The notes: generated by a model not told the origin, from the sequence alone. 64,000 nt of DNA from Prosopocoilus inquinatus (GCA_036172665.1 CM069872.1:24742001-24806000), one strand, 5' to 3'; shown: positions 55,239-64,000, counted from the stretch's first letter. Made by a program: numbers and translations.

Positions 55239-55485
55239 CATTCCCACTGCAGACCAAAAACGACTTGCCCAATTTATTCGCAATTGCGATGTAAGAATGA
55301 TGAACAGACAAAACAGCGACATCTTACTACCGCTTTTTGACCTGACATTGCAGTAGGATAGACAAATTGAAGCGGGATTTGCTCCTAATAAGTCCCCTAT
55401 GCAAGGCGGTCATGCTTGCTGTCAAAGCATAATGAAATTTTTTAGAAAAATTTTGTGTAAATCGTTTTTGATTGCAGTGAAAACC

Positions 55486-55550
55486 TCGAGCAGCCTCTGG
55501 ACAGCTGTTTCAGCCCTGCTTGGGGCTTCTTCAGCAGAGACGTAGCTCGA
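55486..55550 (-). ncRNA. Type I hammerhead ribozyme (array unit 3)
   Basis: Identical in all core and stem positions to unit 2. Cleavage expected between 55500 and 55499 on the minus strand. With unit 2 it would release a 312-nt RNA. Confidence 0.85.
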
Positions 55551-55676
55551 CATTCCCACTGCATAGGGGACTTATTAGGAGCAAATCCCGCTTCAATTTG
55601 TCTATCCTACTGCAATGTCAGGTCAAAAAGCGATAGTAAGATGTCGCTGTTTTGTCTGTTCTACATTACATTTGTA

Positions 55677-55716
55677 AATATACTAAAATAGTAAAGGAGA
55701 CTGTGGTTTAAGAGAT
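55677..55716 (-). repeat. P2 repeat copy e, right-end piece cut off by Gypsy-E
   Basis: ACTAAAATAGTAAAGGAGAC and the next bases are the inverted end of P2 as at 49754-49793. The rest of the copy continues beyond Gypsy-E at 60370. Confidence 0.7.
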
Positions 55717-56013
55717 TGTAGTTCTTTTCGTAAGTTAATTTTATTTACAACTATTTTACATTTTATTTACAAATTACACGGATTATGAGCATCGCTGTTG
55801 CGGCAGGTATCAGACCTATTCCCGAGAGCCTTCGTTGTCGACTGCCTTTGCTTCCTTCCTCTAGGTAGTTAGAAACCACGCTTAACGTGGTGGTCTCGTA
55901 CTTAGAAGGATGTCTCTCCGAATTCTAGAAGGAACATCGGGCAGTGCGTGATCGGTGTAACTGGAATGAAGCGAGTCACCGAGTCCAGGAATGGTCTGTT
56001 TTATGCCGCCACA
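55717..56013 (-). repeat. 3' LTR of Gypsy-E
   Basis: 297 bp from TGTAGTTC to GCCGCCACA. It differs from the 5' LTR at six positions, scattered along the length. Confidence 0.9.
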
Positions 56014-56026
56014 TCACCCCCTTGCC
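56014..56026 (-). promoter_or_regulatory. Polypurine tract of Gypsy-E
   Basis: The minus strand reads GGCAAGGGGGTGA directly before the TGTGGCGG start of the 3' LTR. Confidence 0.75.
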
Positions 56027-56073
56027 AGTGTAAACGCTATCTATATAAAAATAAACAGAGAAATATAATTTTT

Positions 56074-59000
56074 TTAAAATCCAGCTTGATATCGGTCGGT
56101 GAATCGAACACGACGGCCGGATCTTGTTGAGAATTTGTTTGGCGGCTCCTCTAAGTCTGGTGCGTTCGAGTCACTGCCCGCTGTCTTCGAGCAGGTAGCT
56201 GCGGGGTCTAATCTATCGGCCTCAATATAGGCTGGTTTTAAACGGTCAATGGAGACTCGTATTTCCTTATCATTTATCTTTAGTTTAAAATTTTTATCAT
56301 TTCGCTCAATAACTTTGTACGGCCCGTCATACGAGGGTTGCAGCGGTCGTCTTACAGCATCGTGTCGAACAAAGACATGCGATATAGTATGCAGATCTTT
56401 GAAAACAAATATTTTTCTATTTTCGTGACGTGTTCCGGGCGTTGGTCGTAGAGAACGTAAACGGTTTCTAAATTGCTGTCCGTAGTCTGCCGTCAACTGC
56501 GCGGACTGAGAGCCGAAAAATTCACCAGGAAGTCGCACCGTCGATCCATACACCAACTCCGTCGTAGAAGCATTCAGGTCTTCTTTATGAGCTGTTCTGA
56601 TGCCGAGTAAAACAATGGGTAACACGTCGACCCATTTTTCTGTCTCGTGGCATTTTATGGCGGTTTTGAGTTGGCGGTGAAATCTTTCTACCATTCCGTT
56701 TGCTGCCGGATGGTACGCTGTCGTTCGTATGTGAGTCGCGCCTATTAATTCATTTAATTCTTTAAATAAACGTGACTCGAATTGACGACTCTGGTCCGTT
56801 GTAATTCGCAGGGTTACGCCGAATCTGGCTACCCATTGTTCCACGAAGGCTCGCGCCACCGTTGCGGCTTCGATGTCAGGGAGCTGTATTGCTTCAGGCC
56901 ATCTGGTAAAACGGTCTACGCACGTTAGCATGTAGCGAAAACCCCTGGAAGAAGGGAGCGGTCCCACGATGTCGATATGGACGTGCTCGAAACGGCCTGC
57001 GTCGTTCGTAAATGAACTGATCGGCGCTACAACATGACGAGAAATTTTCGCTCGTTGGCACTGTACACAGGATCGTGCCCATCTGCGGCAATCCAGGTTT
57101 ATCTTTGGCCATACGTATCGCTGAGTCACTAGCTTCTGGGAAGCTCGTACACCAGGATGCGACAAACAGTGAAAGCTGTTGAAAACCTGTCTTCGCAAAG
57201 CTTCGACAACGTAAGGTCGAGCTGTACCCGTGGATATGTCGCAGTACAAATCAGCGATATCGTCGGTCAACCTAATTTTCTTCAGCTGTAATCCGCTGTG
57301 TTTATCCTGTAGTAACTGCTTCAGCTCCAGGTCGTTGCGCTGAGCCGCGGCTAACTCTGTGCTGTTAACGGCGGTTGAGATTTCTTCGATTCGGGAGAGG
57401 GCGTCAGCTGCATCATTTTCATTCCCTTTTACATGACGAATGTCTGTTGTAAATTGGCCTATGAAATCTAGGTATCGGAACTGCCTTGGTGTGCACTTGT
57501 CTGGCTTTTGTTGAAATGCGAATGTTAGTGGTTTATGGTCATTATAAACCGTGATCGGTCTTCCTTCGATAGCGTATCGAAACCGTTTGATCGCGGCGTA
57601 CACAGCCAGAAGTTCACGGTCATAAGCACTATATTTCTTCTCAGCCGAAGTTACAGTCTTTGTAAAATACGCCAACGGTTGCCACGCGCTACCATTACGT
57701 TGCTGAAGCGTTCCTCCGATTGCGTAATCGGACGCATCCACCATCATCGATAATTGTGCTCCAGAGATCGGGTGTGCCAATAAAGCGGCGTTGGCTAGAC
57801 TGTCTTTGACGGCCGTAAACGCGTTTTGTGCTTCTCTTGTCCACAATACCGGCGCGTCTTTTCTTAGCGACCCGTGTAATAACGCGTTAAGTGGCTGTTG
57901 TAAGCGCGCAGCTTCCGGAATGAAACGACGGTAAAAATTTATCATTCCTAGAAAACGACGAAGTTCTTTCACTGTCTTTGGTTGCGGAAATTTGGAAATA
58001 GCTTCCACCCGATCGGGTAGCGGTTTCGTGCCACTTCTATTCACTAGATATCCTAAGAAACGCACTTCTTTTCGCCCGAACACACATTTGTCCGTGTTAA
58101 TCACAACACCGTACTCAGCAAGACGCTGAAATAACTGACGTAAATGTTGTTTATGTTCTTCAGCGTTTTGCGATGTCACCAAAATATCGTCTAAGTACGC
58201 GTAACAAAAATCTAGTCCCCGCAACGTTTCGTCGATAAATCGCTGAAAAGTTTGTGCTGCGTTTCTTAAACCGAATGGCATACGTGGGAATTCGTACAGT
58301 CCAAAAGGTGTCGTGATGGCTGTCTTTTCCACATCTTTGCTTGCTACCGGTATTTGATTATAAGCTCGCACTGAGTCGATAGTGCTAAAAACTTCCATCC
58401 CAGCAAGTCTATGCGAAAAATCTTCGATATGTGGAATAGGATATCTATCGGGAATTGTCCGGTTATTAAGCGCACGATAATCACCACACGGTCGCATTTC
58501 GTTGTTTTTCTTCGGCACCAGGTGTAGTGCTGAAGCCCAAGAACTTTTGGATGGTTGTATGACACCTTCGTGTAGCATCATTTTAAATTCGTCTTTCGCT
58601 AGCTGCAATCGATCTGGTGCGAGTCTTCTGGGCCGACAAAATATCGGTGGACCAGGTGTTGTATTTATGTGATGCACGACATTGTGCTTCACCGTATTTC
58701 CAGCACCTGTTGGGCGTGTGATTTCAGGAAAATCGAGCAGAATACTTTCGTACTCCGATCCTATTCTAATTGTTCTGACAGAGTTAATTGTAGTCCTTAC
58801 TTCGGAGCCACGCGTTGCCAAGTGGGTGGTATTGTCGAGTATTCGCTTATTACGAACGTCCACTGACAATCCAAAATACGAAAGAAAGTCTACGCCGATG
58901 ATGGGTTTGTCCACGTCTGCCACTACGAAACGCCACACAAAATCACGTCGCAATCCTAAATTTAAATTTAATACAATAGTCCCGTAAGTCGTAATCATGG

Positions 59001-59172
59001 ATTTATTTGCCGCATATAACTTATAGTTAGTTTTAGTCCTATTGCCGTGTGTCTTTAACCGAGGAAATACGCACAGATCAGCACCAGTGTCTACTAGAAA
59101 CGCAATTTTTGTTTTCTTATCGGTGATGTAAAGGCGGCGTGGTTTCGGGCCATCACTGTCTACCGCCATCAA
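56074..59172 (-). CDS. pol: Gypsy-E Pol polyprotein (intact)
   Basis: 1032 codons without interruption. Order: protease with DTG at residues 28-30 (FLVDTGADLCVFP), reverse transcriptase with FSTIDSVRAYNQIP (motif A), MPFGLRNAAQTFQRF and YLDD at 326-329, RNase H with MMVDASDYAIGGTL and YSAYDRELLAVYAAI, integrase zinc finger (HCLSHPGVR, CVQCQRAK), DD35E core (HIDIVGPLPSS, ITTDQSRQFES, NGMVERFHR) and a C-terminal region ending GRRVRFTDRYQAGF. Its start overlaps the gag stop in a TGATG arrangement at about 59170, so expression may rely on reinitiation or on a frameshift. It is the only complete Pol in the window and a candidate helper for related defective elements. Confidence 0.9.
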   Translation of the reverse strand: MMAVDSDGPKPRRLYITDKKTKIAFLVDTGADLCVFPRLKTHGNRTKTNYKLYAANKSMITTYGTIVLNLNLGLRRDFVWRFVVADVDKPIIGVDFLSYFGLSVDVRNKRILDNTTHLATRGSEVRTTINSVRTIRIGSEYESILLDFPEITRPTGAGNTVKHNVVHHINTTPGPPIFCRPRRLAPDRLQLAKDEFKMMLHEGVIQPSKSSWASALHLVPKKNNEMRPCGDYRALNNRTIPDRYPIPHIEDFSHRLAGMEVFSTIDSVRAYNQIPVASKDVEKTAITTPFGLYEFPRMPFGLRNAAQTFQRFIDETLRGLDFCYAYLDDILVTSQNAEEHKQHLRQLFQRLAEYGVVINTDKCVFGRKEVRFLGYLVNRSGTKPLPDRVEAISKFPQPKTVKELRRFLGMINFYRRFIPEAARLQQPLNALLHGSLRKDAPVLWTREAQNAFTAVKDSLANAALLAHPISGAQLSMMVDASDYAIGGTLQQRNGSAWQPLAYFTKTVTSAEKKYSAYDRELLAVYAAIKRFRYAIEGRPITVYNDHKPLTFAFQQKPDKCTPRQFRYLDFIGQFTTDIRHVKGNENDAADALSRIEEISTAVNSTELAAAQRNDLELKQLLQDKHSGLQLKKIRLTDDIADLYCDISTGTARPYVVEALRRQVFNSFHCLSHPGVRASQKLVTQRYVWPKINLDCRRWARSCVQCQRAKISRHVVAPISSFTNDAGRFEHVHIDIVGPLPSSRGFRYMLTCVDRFTRWPEAIQLPDIEAATVARAFVEQWVARFGVTLRITTDQSRQFESRLFKELNELIGATHIRTTAYHPAANGMVERFHRQLKTAIKCHETEKWVDVLPIVLLGIRTAHKEDLNASTTELVYGSTVRLPGEFFGSQSAQLTADYGQQFRNRLRSLRPTPGTRHENRKIFVFKDLHTISHVFVRHDAVRRPLQPSYDGPYKVIERNDKNFKLKINDKEIRVSIDRLKPAYIEADRLDPAATCSKTAGSDSNAPDLEEPPNKFSTRSGRRVRFTDRYQAGF

Positions 59173-59999
59173 CGTGCGGCCCGAGCGTTTCCCGCAGATC
59201 GGCTACAAGGGGACCGACATCGCGTTGCAGTATCGCCGAATCTCTGCTGATGATACCAGCATTCATCCCCATTGTTTTCTGCCCGTTTACTAGACCTGAA
59301 GGGTTGCCTTTGGCGATGAGATGCGTGACGACTTCGTTCAGACTCTCTCTGCGCCGGCGAAGGTGATCGTTGTCTACGCGATTCTAGTTTATCTAAACGT
59401 TTAATTATTTCTTGCAGCGTAGAATGCAAACCTTGATCGCCCTTCGAGACTGCTGAGCATTAGCTTACCGGGGAAAGCGTTTCGTGAATTTTGTCCGCTG
59501 ATTCTGCCATTGTACTTAGCATAGCGTATGATTGCGCGACAAGAATGGCGCGCGTGTTTTCGGGTAGGCGTCGCAACCATATCGCTTTCACAAAATCTTC
59601 AGAAGCCGTAGAACCCGCTAACCTTCTAATATGTCGCAAGAACTGAGAAGGTGTACGGTCTCCGATCTCTTCACGTTCTAGCAACTGTTGGATTCGCTGG
59701 TCTTGTGATGCTGAGAGACGGTCAATTAGCGCTTTCTTAATGCTGTTGTACTTATTTTCTACCGGCGGATTTGTGAGTATGTCCTCTACCTCTTCTAGCT
59801 GCGTGGGATTCAAAGCTCCGATGACATGGAAGTATTTTGTAGAATCGGCGGTTATTCTGGCTTGTGCGAATTGTGCTTCCAACTGAATGAACCACAGATC
59901 CGGTTTGGCGGTCCAAAATGGAGGAATGCGAACCAGTACGCGCGCGATATCACTGCTTATCATTCCCGGTTGCTCTTCTGTATTGTTAGAGAGCGACAT
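59169..59999 (-). pseudogene. gag: Gypsy-E gag, one in-frame stop
   Basis: Starts MSLSNNTEEQ at 59999. The capsid part reads RIPPFWTAKPDLWFIQLEAQ, LIDRLSASQDQRIQQLLERE, GDRTPSQFLRHIRRLAG and FVKAIWLRRLPENTRAIL. A TAA at 59460-59462 stops it; the same frame continues to 59169 with a basic linker and a single knuckle-like motif CWYHQQRFGDTATRC, common in this branch. If the stop is a sequencing error or is read through, the element would be complete. Confidence 0.85.
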
Positions 60000-60053
60000 C
60001 GTTATAAAAAATCGGAGACTCGTTAAAATTTTTCACTAATTCACGGCGTAAAT

Positions 60054-60069
60054 CGCGTCGGAGTCACCA
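60054..60069 (-). promoter_or_regulatory. Primer-binding site of Gypsy-E
   Basis: The minus strand has TGGTGACTCCGACGCG three bases inside the 5' LTR. The TGG start and position fit a tRNA primer site; I do not assign the tRNA. Confidence 0.65.
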
Positions 60070-60072
60070 ATT

Positions 60073-60369
60073 TGTAGTTCTTTTCCTAAGTTAATTTTAT
60101 TTAGAACTATTTTACATTTTATTTACAAATTACACGGATTATGAGCATCACTGTTGCGGCAGGTATCAGACCTATTCCCGAGAGCCTTCGTTGTCGACTG
60201 CCTTTGCTTCCTTCCTCTAGGTAGTTAGAAACCACGCTTAACGTGGTGGTCTCGTACTTAGAAGGATGTCTCTCCGAATTCTAGAAGGAACATCGGGCGT
60301 TGCGTGATCGGTGTAACTGGAATGAAGCGAGTCACCGAGTCCAGGAATGATCTGTTTTATGCCGCCACA
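60073..60369 (-). repeat. 5' LTR of Gypsy-E
   Basis: 297 bp from TGTAGTTC to GCCGCCACA. The promoter for the genomic RNA should lie here on the minus strand; no clear TATA box was identified. Confidence 0.9.
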
Positions 60370-60815
60370 AGATAATTGAAACTAACCTCCGCCCACAATA
60401 ATTTTTATATCCGTAGATACGTATTTCGGCAGCTAAGCTGCCATCTTCAGTACGCTACCAACTTAAAAACTCTAAAAAAAAGGATCTAAAAACAACCTAA
60501 TCACACTGATAAAATCATAAAAATGTTAAACCTAACAACAATCTAATCATCCTAAAAGATATATATGTCGAAATGTAAGTAAATATAAATTAATATGTAA
60601 AAATCTAAAATAAACTATATATGTTAATGTATAACATCGGAAAAAAATTATGTGAACACCTAAAATTAACTGTCAGAAAACCTTACAAATAAGAAACAAC
60701 ACGGAAATGCGGAAATAAATAGTCCAAAGACGCGAAAAAACTTCTTATTCTAAGGAATAAATAAGTATATAATTCCCTGTTATTTGATACCTAAAAACCT
60801 AAAAATCCCGAGCTG
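60370..60815 (-). repeat. P2 repeat copy e, main part
   Basis: On the minus strand this is the longest P2 copy. It runs from TATCAAATAACAGGGAATTA (near 60785) through a TCTTATTTGTAAGG block and the ATTAGATTGTTGTTAG block (near 60545) to the hammerhead-like motif and the GTGGGCGGAGG end. Together with 55677-55716 it is about 485 bp. No reading frame; it is a non-autonomous element. Confidence 0.75.
60412..60454 (-). ncRNA. Hammerhead-like motif of P2, copy e (best preserved)
   Basis: Minus strand: CGUA, CUGAAGA, one extra U, perfect hairpin GGCAGC/GCUGCC with UUA loop, GAAA, palindrome AUACGUAU, C, then UACG closing stem I. Apart from the extra U all core positions are kept. The self-complementary stem III is the feature shared with the retrozyme and the Penelope-type motif. 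Confidence 0.5.
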
Positions 60816-61164
60816 TTTCTAACACCCCTTTATATGTGATTTAGGTCGCGACATCTAGCGGATGATTTCTGACATAACAAGTACGACATCTAGTGGCCAA
60901 TTTTTGACTTGAGATCTAGAAAATAATAATGATAATAATCATATATATCTAAATACGGAGCGTCAAATAACAACCTACAAATTAGAATAAATCAAATAAT
61001 ACGGAATTAGGTATGTGTAAATATGTGTAATTTGTGTATGTATTCATATGTCTAATTTTATTAAATTAAATTAAAATTAAATACTTTTTTCATGTAAAGC
61101 ACTATTCACCGAACTCTTAAGTACCCCTAATTTGAATTTAAAACGTAAAAAACATAAAAAACGT
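60816..61164. other. AT-rich spacer
   Basis: Contains two CGACATCTAG boxes about 40 bp apart (60848-60900). No gene. Confidence 0.35.
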
Positions 61165-61335
61165 AAAATATTACGGTAGATAGTAACTTTCGCTTGTTAA
61201 TCAATTTCACTTAACACTTTTGTAACTGTAGTTTTAGATTTTTTATCAAAAGTTTATTAAGAGAAAAGCTTTACTTTGATGTCCTGTAGCTACCCCGTTA
61301 ACCTTCTCCACACTTTATGATAAGACAACCAGTAT
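61165..61335. repeat. Dispersed repeat, copy 2 (partner at 30186-30345)
   Basis: Aligns with 30186-30345 over about 160 bp with many differences. Directly precedes the foldback element. Confidence 0.5.
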
Positions 61336-61336
61336 A

Positions 61337-62382
61337 CCGTCTGATTATAAAGGCCCAAAGCTGTAACTCCTTTATTTTTGTTTAAACATCCAATAGAGTA
61401 TATACAAATATTATTGAATGGGACGTTCTTTCTACAGAATGAAGAATCAAAAAAAAAAAAATTGGCTACACTGTATAGGAGTCATGATGTAACCGACAAT
61501 TTGTTCAAATGGCACGTTGAAATTCTTTTTGCAAAATATAACAGAACATCCTTTTTCCCTTTTCAACCATATAAAACTTTTATATTCTTACATAAAAAAA
61601 TTTTCGAGAGGAGATTCGGTCGGGCTGAAACTAACCGCGACTCTAACCAAAAGCGAAAAATTAAATGACCATGGTTTCCTAGACTTCGCTCGGTTTTTAT
61701 TGTTTTTATTTGGAGCGGACGTCGCGCAAAGTTAGTATCGAGGAAGTTGCCTCATGCAATATCGGACGGATTCGACATTTTTCGTATGGGTCTCAAGTCT
61801 ACGTCACTCGTAAAAGCTTCCATTTAAAATCATCAGAATAGTTGCGTTGTTATGGTAACGACACCGAACTTGCATGCGCCGTGGATCGCGACCAATCAAG
61901 TCGCCACAGTCTAGTCTGACGTCATCAGAGACCTTACGGATATCCCTATCCACGCAATTAGGCATTCGGCTTTATGCATGTAAATTGAAGCGTATGAGAT
62001 AACTTCTCATATATTAACTTTGGTCGTCGTCGTCGTCAGTCGCGCTTAGTTTCAGCCCGACCGAATCTCCTTGGAAACCACAGCGCTAATGGTAAGTTAT
62101 GTAGGTAGATTTTCTTGAATATTCTCGAAAATTTTCTTTTGTAAAAATTTAACAATTTTATTTGGTTAAAAAGGGAAAAGGATGTTCTGTCATATTTTAC
62201 AAAAAGAAATTTCATCGTGCCATTAAAAAAAATGTCGATGACATCATGACTCCTGTACAGTGTACAGTCATTCTTCATTCTGTAGAGAATAACGTCCCAT
62301 TCAAGAATACACAAACTTTATTTGATGTTTGAATAAAAATAAAGGAGTTACAGCTCGTGGCCTTTTTAATCAAACAGACGGT
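61337..62382. mobile_element. Foldback element with ~340-bp inverted arms
   Basis: 61337-61675 and 62042-62382 are inverted copies. The outer ends are ACCGTCTG and CAGACGGT; the inner arm ends include GGTCGGGCTGAAACTAA and its inverse. The arms have diverged by perhaps 15 percent. The middle (about 61680-62040) is GC-richer and contains a GTCGTC run near 62025. No transposase. Superfamily not assigned because no target duplication is clear. Confidence 0.7.
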
Positions 62383-62419
62383 GTGTTTAATTATAATAAA
62401 TGTATACTCGCCGTATGTA

Positions 62420-63158
62420 TGGAAAGTAAGTATGGAACCGGCTTAATATTTCGAAAACTGTTTGACGTATCTATTTAAAATTTGGCGTGTGATTCAGAGT
62501 CAATAAGACCTACATCATCAATTTATTTCAATTGTCTACCGGCTCTTGTTTCTGAGATCCAACGCCTATTTGATTTTTTTTTTTAAATGACAATCTGCTG
62601 ATTTTTTTGCCTTTATTTAATAGTTCGTTTAATTCTCTAAACGACCACATAAAAATAATTATCCATTACATAAGAGAATTTTCGAGAAAAAAACGTTTGA
62701 ATGAAAAAGTTAGGAAAAATGGTTTATTGTTTGATATTCGCCAAAAATTCTAGTTTTAACAAACAAACTGTAAAACCACAAGATTATGGGCTGTTTTTAA
62801 GATAGAACTAAAGAAAATTTTAATAAAAATTGCCTTAAAAACATAAAAACAAATAGTAATTATCAGCGTAAACCATTTTTTCTAACTTTTTCATTCAAAC
62901 ATTATTTTCTAGAAATTTTCTTATGCAATAGATAAATATTTTTATGTGGTCGTGTAAAGAATTAAACGAACTATTAAATAGAGGAAAAAAATCAGCAGGT
63001 TGTCATCTAAGAAAAATCAAGTAGGCATTGGATCTCAGAAACAAGCGCAGATAAACAATTGAAACAAATTGGTAATGTAGGTCCTATTGACTCTGAATCA
63101 CATTCCAAATTTCAAATAGATACGTCAAACAGTTTTCGGAATATTAAGCCGGTTTCAT
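62420..63158. mobile_element. Second foldback element with ~300-bp inverted arms
   Basis: 62420-62735 and 62865-63158 are inverted copies of each other (outer ends AGTATGGAACCGGCTTAATA and its inverse) with a spacer of about 130 bp. The element is AT-rich throughout, with no coding capacity. Its arms are unrelated to those of the neighbour at 61337-62382. Confidence 0.7.
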
Positions 63159-63296
63159 ACTTCTGCCCTACCCTGTACAATCCCTGACTCCGCCGCAATT
63201 TACAATCGCCGTCTTTTACACGGTTGATAACTAGTGTACATCTAAAAACAAACAAGGGATATCTTGATGATGATTTGATTTCTTTATAAGTGTAGG

Positions 63297-63485
63297 TACA
63301 GGGTGACTACGCGAGAATTCCTACCCCCCTTAACTCTTTTAGTTTTGATTTTAGGAAAAAATGTTTAATACTGAACCTAAAGGGACTAATTCAAAGTTTC
63401 TCTGTTTACCCACAGAGTAACAATTGTTGGTCGGATAAATAACATATATACTCAACTTAAGTTTTTTGAAATGGAACACCCTGTA
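63297..63485 (+). mobile_element. Short TIR element with ACAGGGTG/CACCCTGT ends
   Basis: About 188 bp between TACAGGGTGACT and GGAACACCCTGTA. Its left 100 bp match the inverse of 1-98. Only the terminal 9-10 bases are inverted repeats. CACCCTGTATAT-like ends also occur near 49407 and 49560, so the family, or one with similar ends, is common here. Confidence 0.55.
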
Positions 63486-64000
63486 TATTATTACTTTTTT
63501 AGATCCTAAATTAAATTCTAATGAGACCATATGTATAATAAAACGAATAATGTAAAAGGTGTCTATAAAATAATTCCTGCTATTTTTTTTATTTTACAAA
63601 GAAAAAAGATAAAAGAAGTTGTAGAATTTATTCAGTACTGCTACATATATTCACAGAAAACAATTGAGAGTTGGATGCCCAAAAAATAAACAAAGTTTTG
63701 GTTTTGAATAAAATAACATTAAATAAAATATAACCATTAACATATTAAATCGATTTAGATATTTTCTAAAACGTAACTTCTAAACTAGAATTGAACTTTA
63801 AAAAATGACTGAAAATTTAACATAAAACATATTCAAAGCGTTCTCAATATTTTTTTATGTAAAGTGTAAATCTTTTTAACATGTTTCGAATCATGTCTTT
63901 TAGTATAAAAGAATCATTATTCAAGTTTTCTGTTTCTAAAATTAAAAAATAAGAAAAATGAAATGGGAATTATTTCATAGACACTTTCTATATTATTAGT
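63486..64000. other. AT-rich end of window, no gene seen
   Basis: No supported gene, RNA or repeat. Confidence 0.4.

Larger units (their letters stand above)
54818..55660 (-). mobile_element. Retrozyme-like array: three tandem ribozyme units
   Basis: Three head-to-tail monomers in minus orientation, with ribozyme cleavage points at 54875/54876, 55187/55188 and 55499/55500, so the period is exactly 312 bp. After the third ribozyme the orientation switches (from about 55562) to a partial plus-strand unit that ends GATGTCGCTGTTTTGTCTGTT. The array is flanked by CTACATTA (54810-54817 and 55661-55668). Tandem head-to-tail units with one hammerhead each are the hallmark of retrozymes, whose RNA self-cleaves to monomers and circularises. 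Confidence 0.85.
55717..60369 (-). mobile_element. Gypsy-E: near-intact Ty3/gypsy retrotransposon
   Basis: A 4653-bp element with 297-bp LTRs, flanked by AGAT (55713-55716 and 60370-60373), inserted into a P2 repeat whose halves rejoin perfectly. The LTRs differ at 6 of 297 positions (about 2 percent), so it is rather young. Pol is fully open; gag has a single stop. PBS and polypurine tract are in place. Compact for the superfamily, with no env. Confidence 0.9.

Overview
The window is an AT-rich stretch of animal chromosome, almost certainly from an insect. The transposon mix (Ty3/gypsy, Copia, Penelope-like, non-LTR, hAT, Tc1/mariner, PIF/Harbinger, a THAP-domain relic) and a primer-binding site matching the 3' end of insect tRNA-Lys(CUU) support this. 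I cannot name the species. No complete ordinary host gene is visible. Two small candidates for host exons are listed with low confidence: a terminal exon at 26358-26573 (-) and a spliced 39-codon frame at 15666-15887 (+).

Layout. 1-1004: two short terminal-inverted-repeat elements. 3463-14755: Gypsy-A (-), with a 1360-bp LTR, tRNA-Lys PBS, GTTT target duplication and a hAT transposon nested in gag; its left end also holds an extra complete LTR and a 1037-bp copy of the right flank. 15989-18440: a Penelope-like element (-) split by a hammerhead-ribozyme repeat. 18361-21621: Gypsy-B relic (+). 21730-24420: a Tc1 relic split by a second, apparently intact copy of the hAT. 25085-25800: non-LTR fragment. 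27450-30680: Copia relic (+), with an 870-bp solo LTR in its gap. 30940-32400: HARBI1 and YqaJ relics. 33838-37628: Gypsy-C relic (-). 38789-44910: Gypsy-D (+). 44989-46394: a pogo/Tigger-like non-autonomous element carrying ribozyme-repeat fragments. 46900-55660: mostly non-autonomous elements. 55717-60369: Gypsy-E (-), the youngest-looking element with an open 1032-codon pol. 61337-63485: two long foldback repeats and a short TIR element.

Two things stand out. First, Gypsy-D encodes downstream of integrase, in the same frame, a macro domain resembling the TARG1/OARD1 ADP-ribose hydrolases, followed by a CCCH zinc finger. A retrotransposon with an ADP-ribosylation-reversing module is unusual. 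Second, a dispersed repeat family (312-bp tandem period, about 8-bp target duplications) carries a canonical type I hammerhead ribozyme with a self-complementary stem III. There are eight ribozyme copies here, six with an intact core. This is the design known from Penelope-like elements and animal retrozymes. Two other families in the window (the Penelope-like element itself and a repeat here called P2) carry related hammerhead-like motifs with one extra nucleotide before stem II.

Nesting gives relative ages. The hAT is younger than Gypsy-A and the Tc1 relic, Gypsy-D and Gypsy-E are each younger than a P2 copy, and the ribozyme repeat is younger than the Penelope-like element and the Tigger-like element. 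Boundaries, target duplications and LTR comparisons were read by eye.
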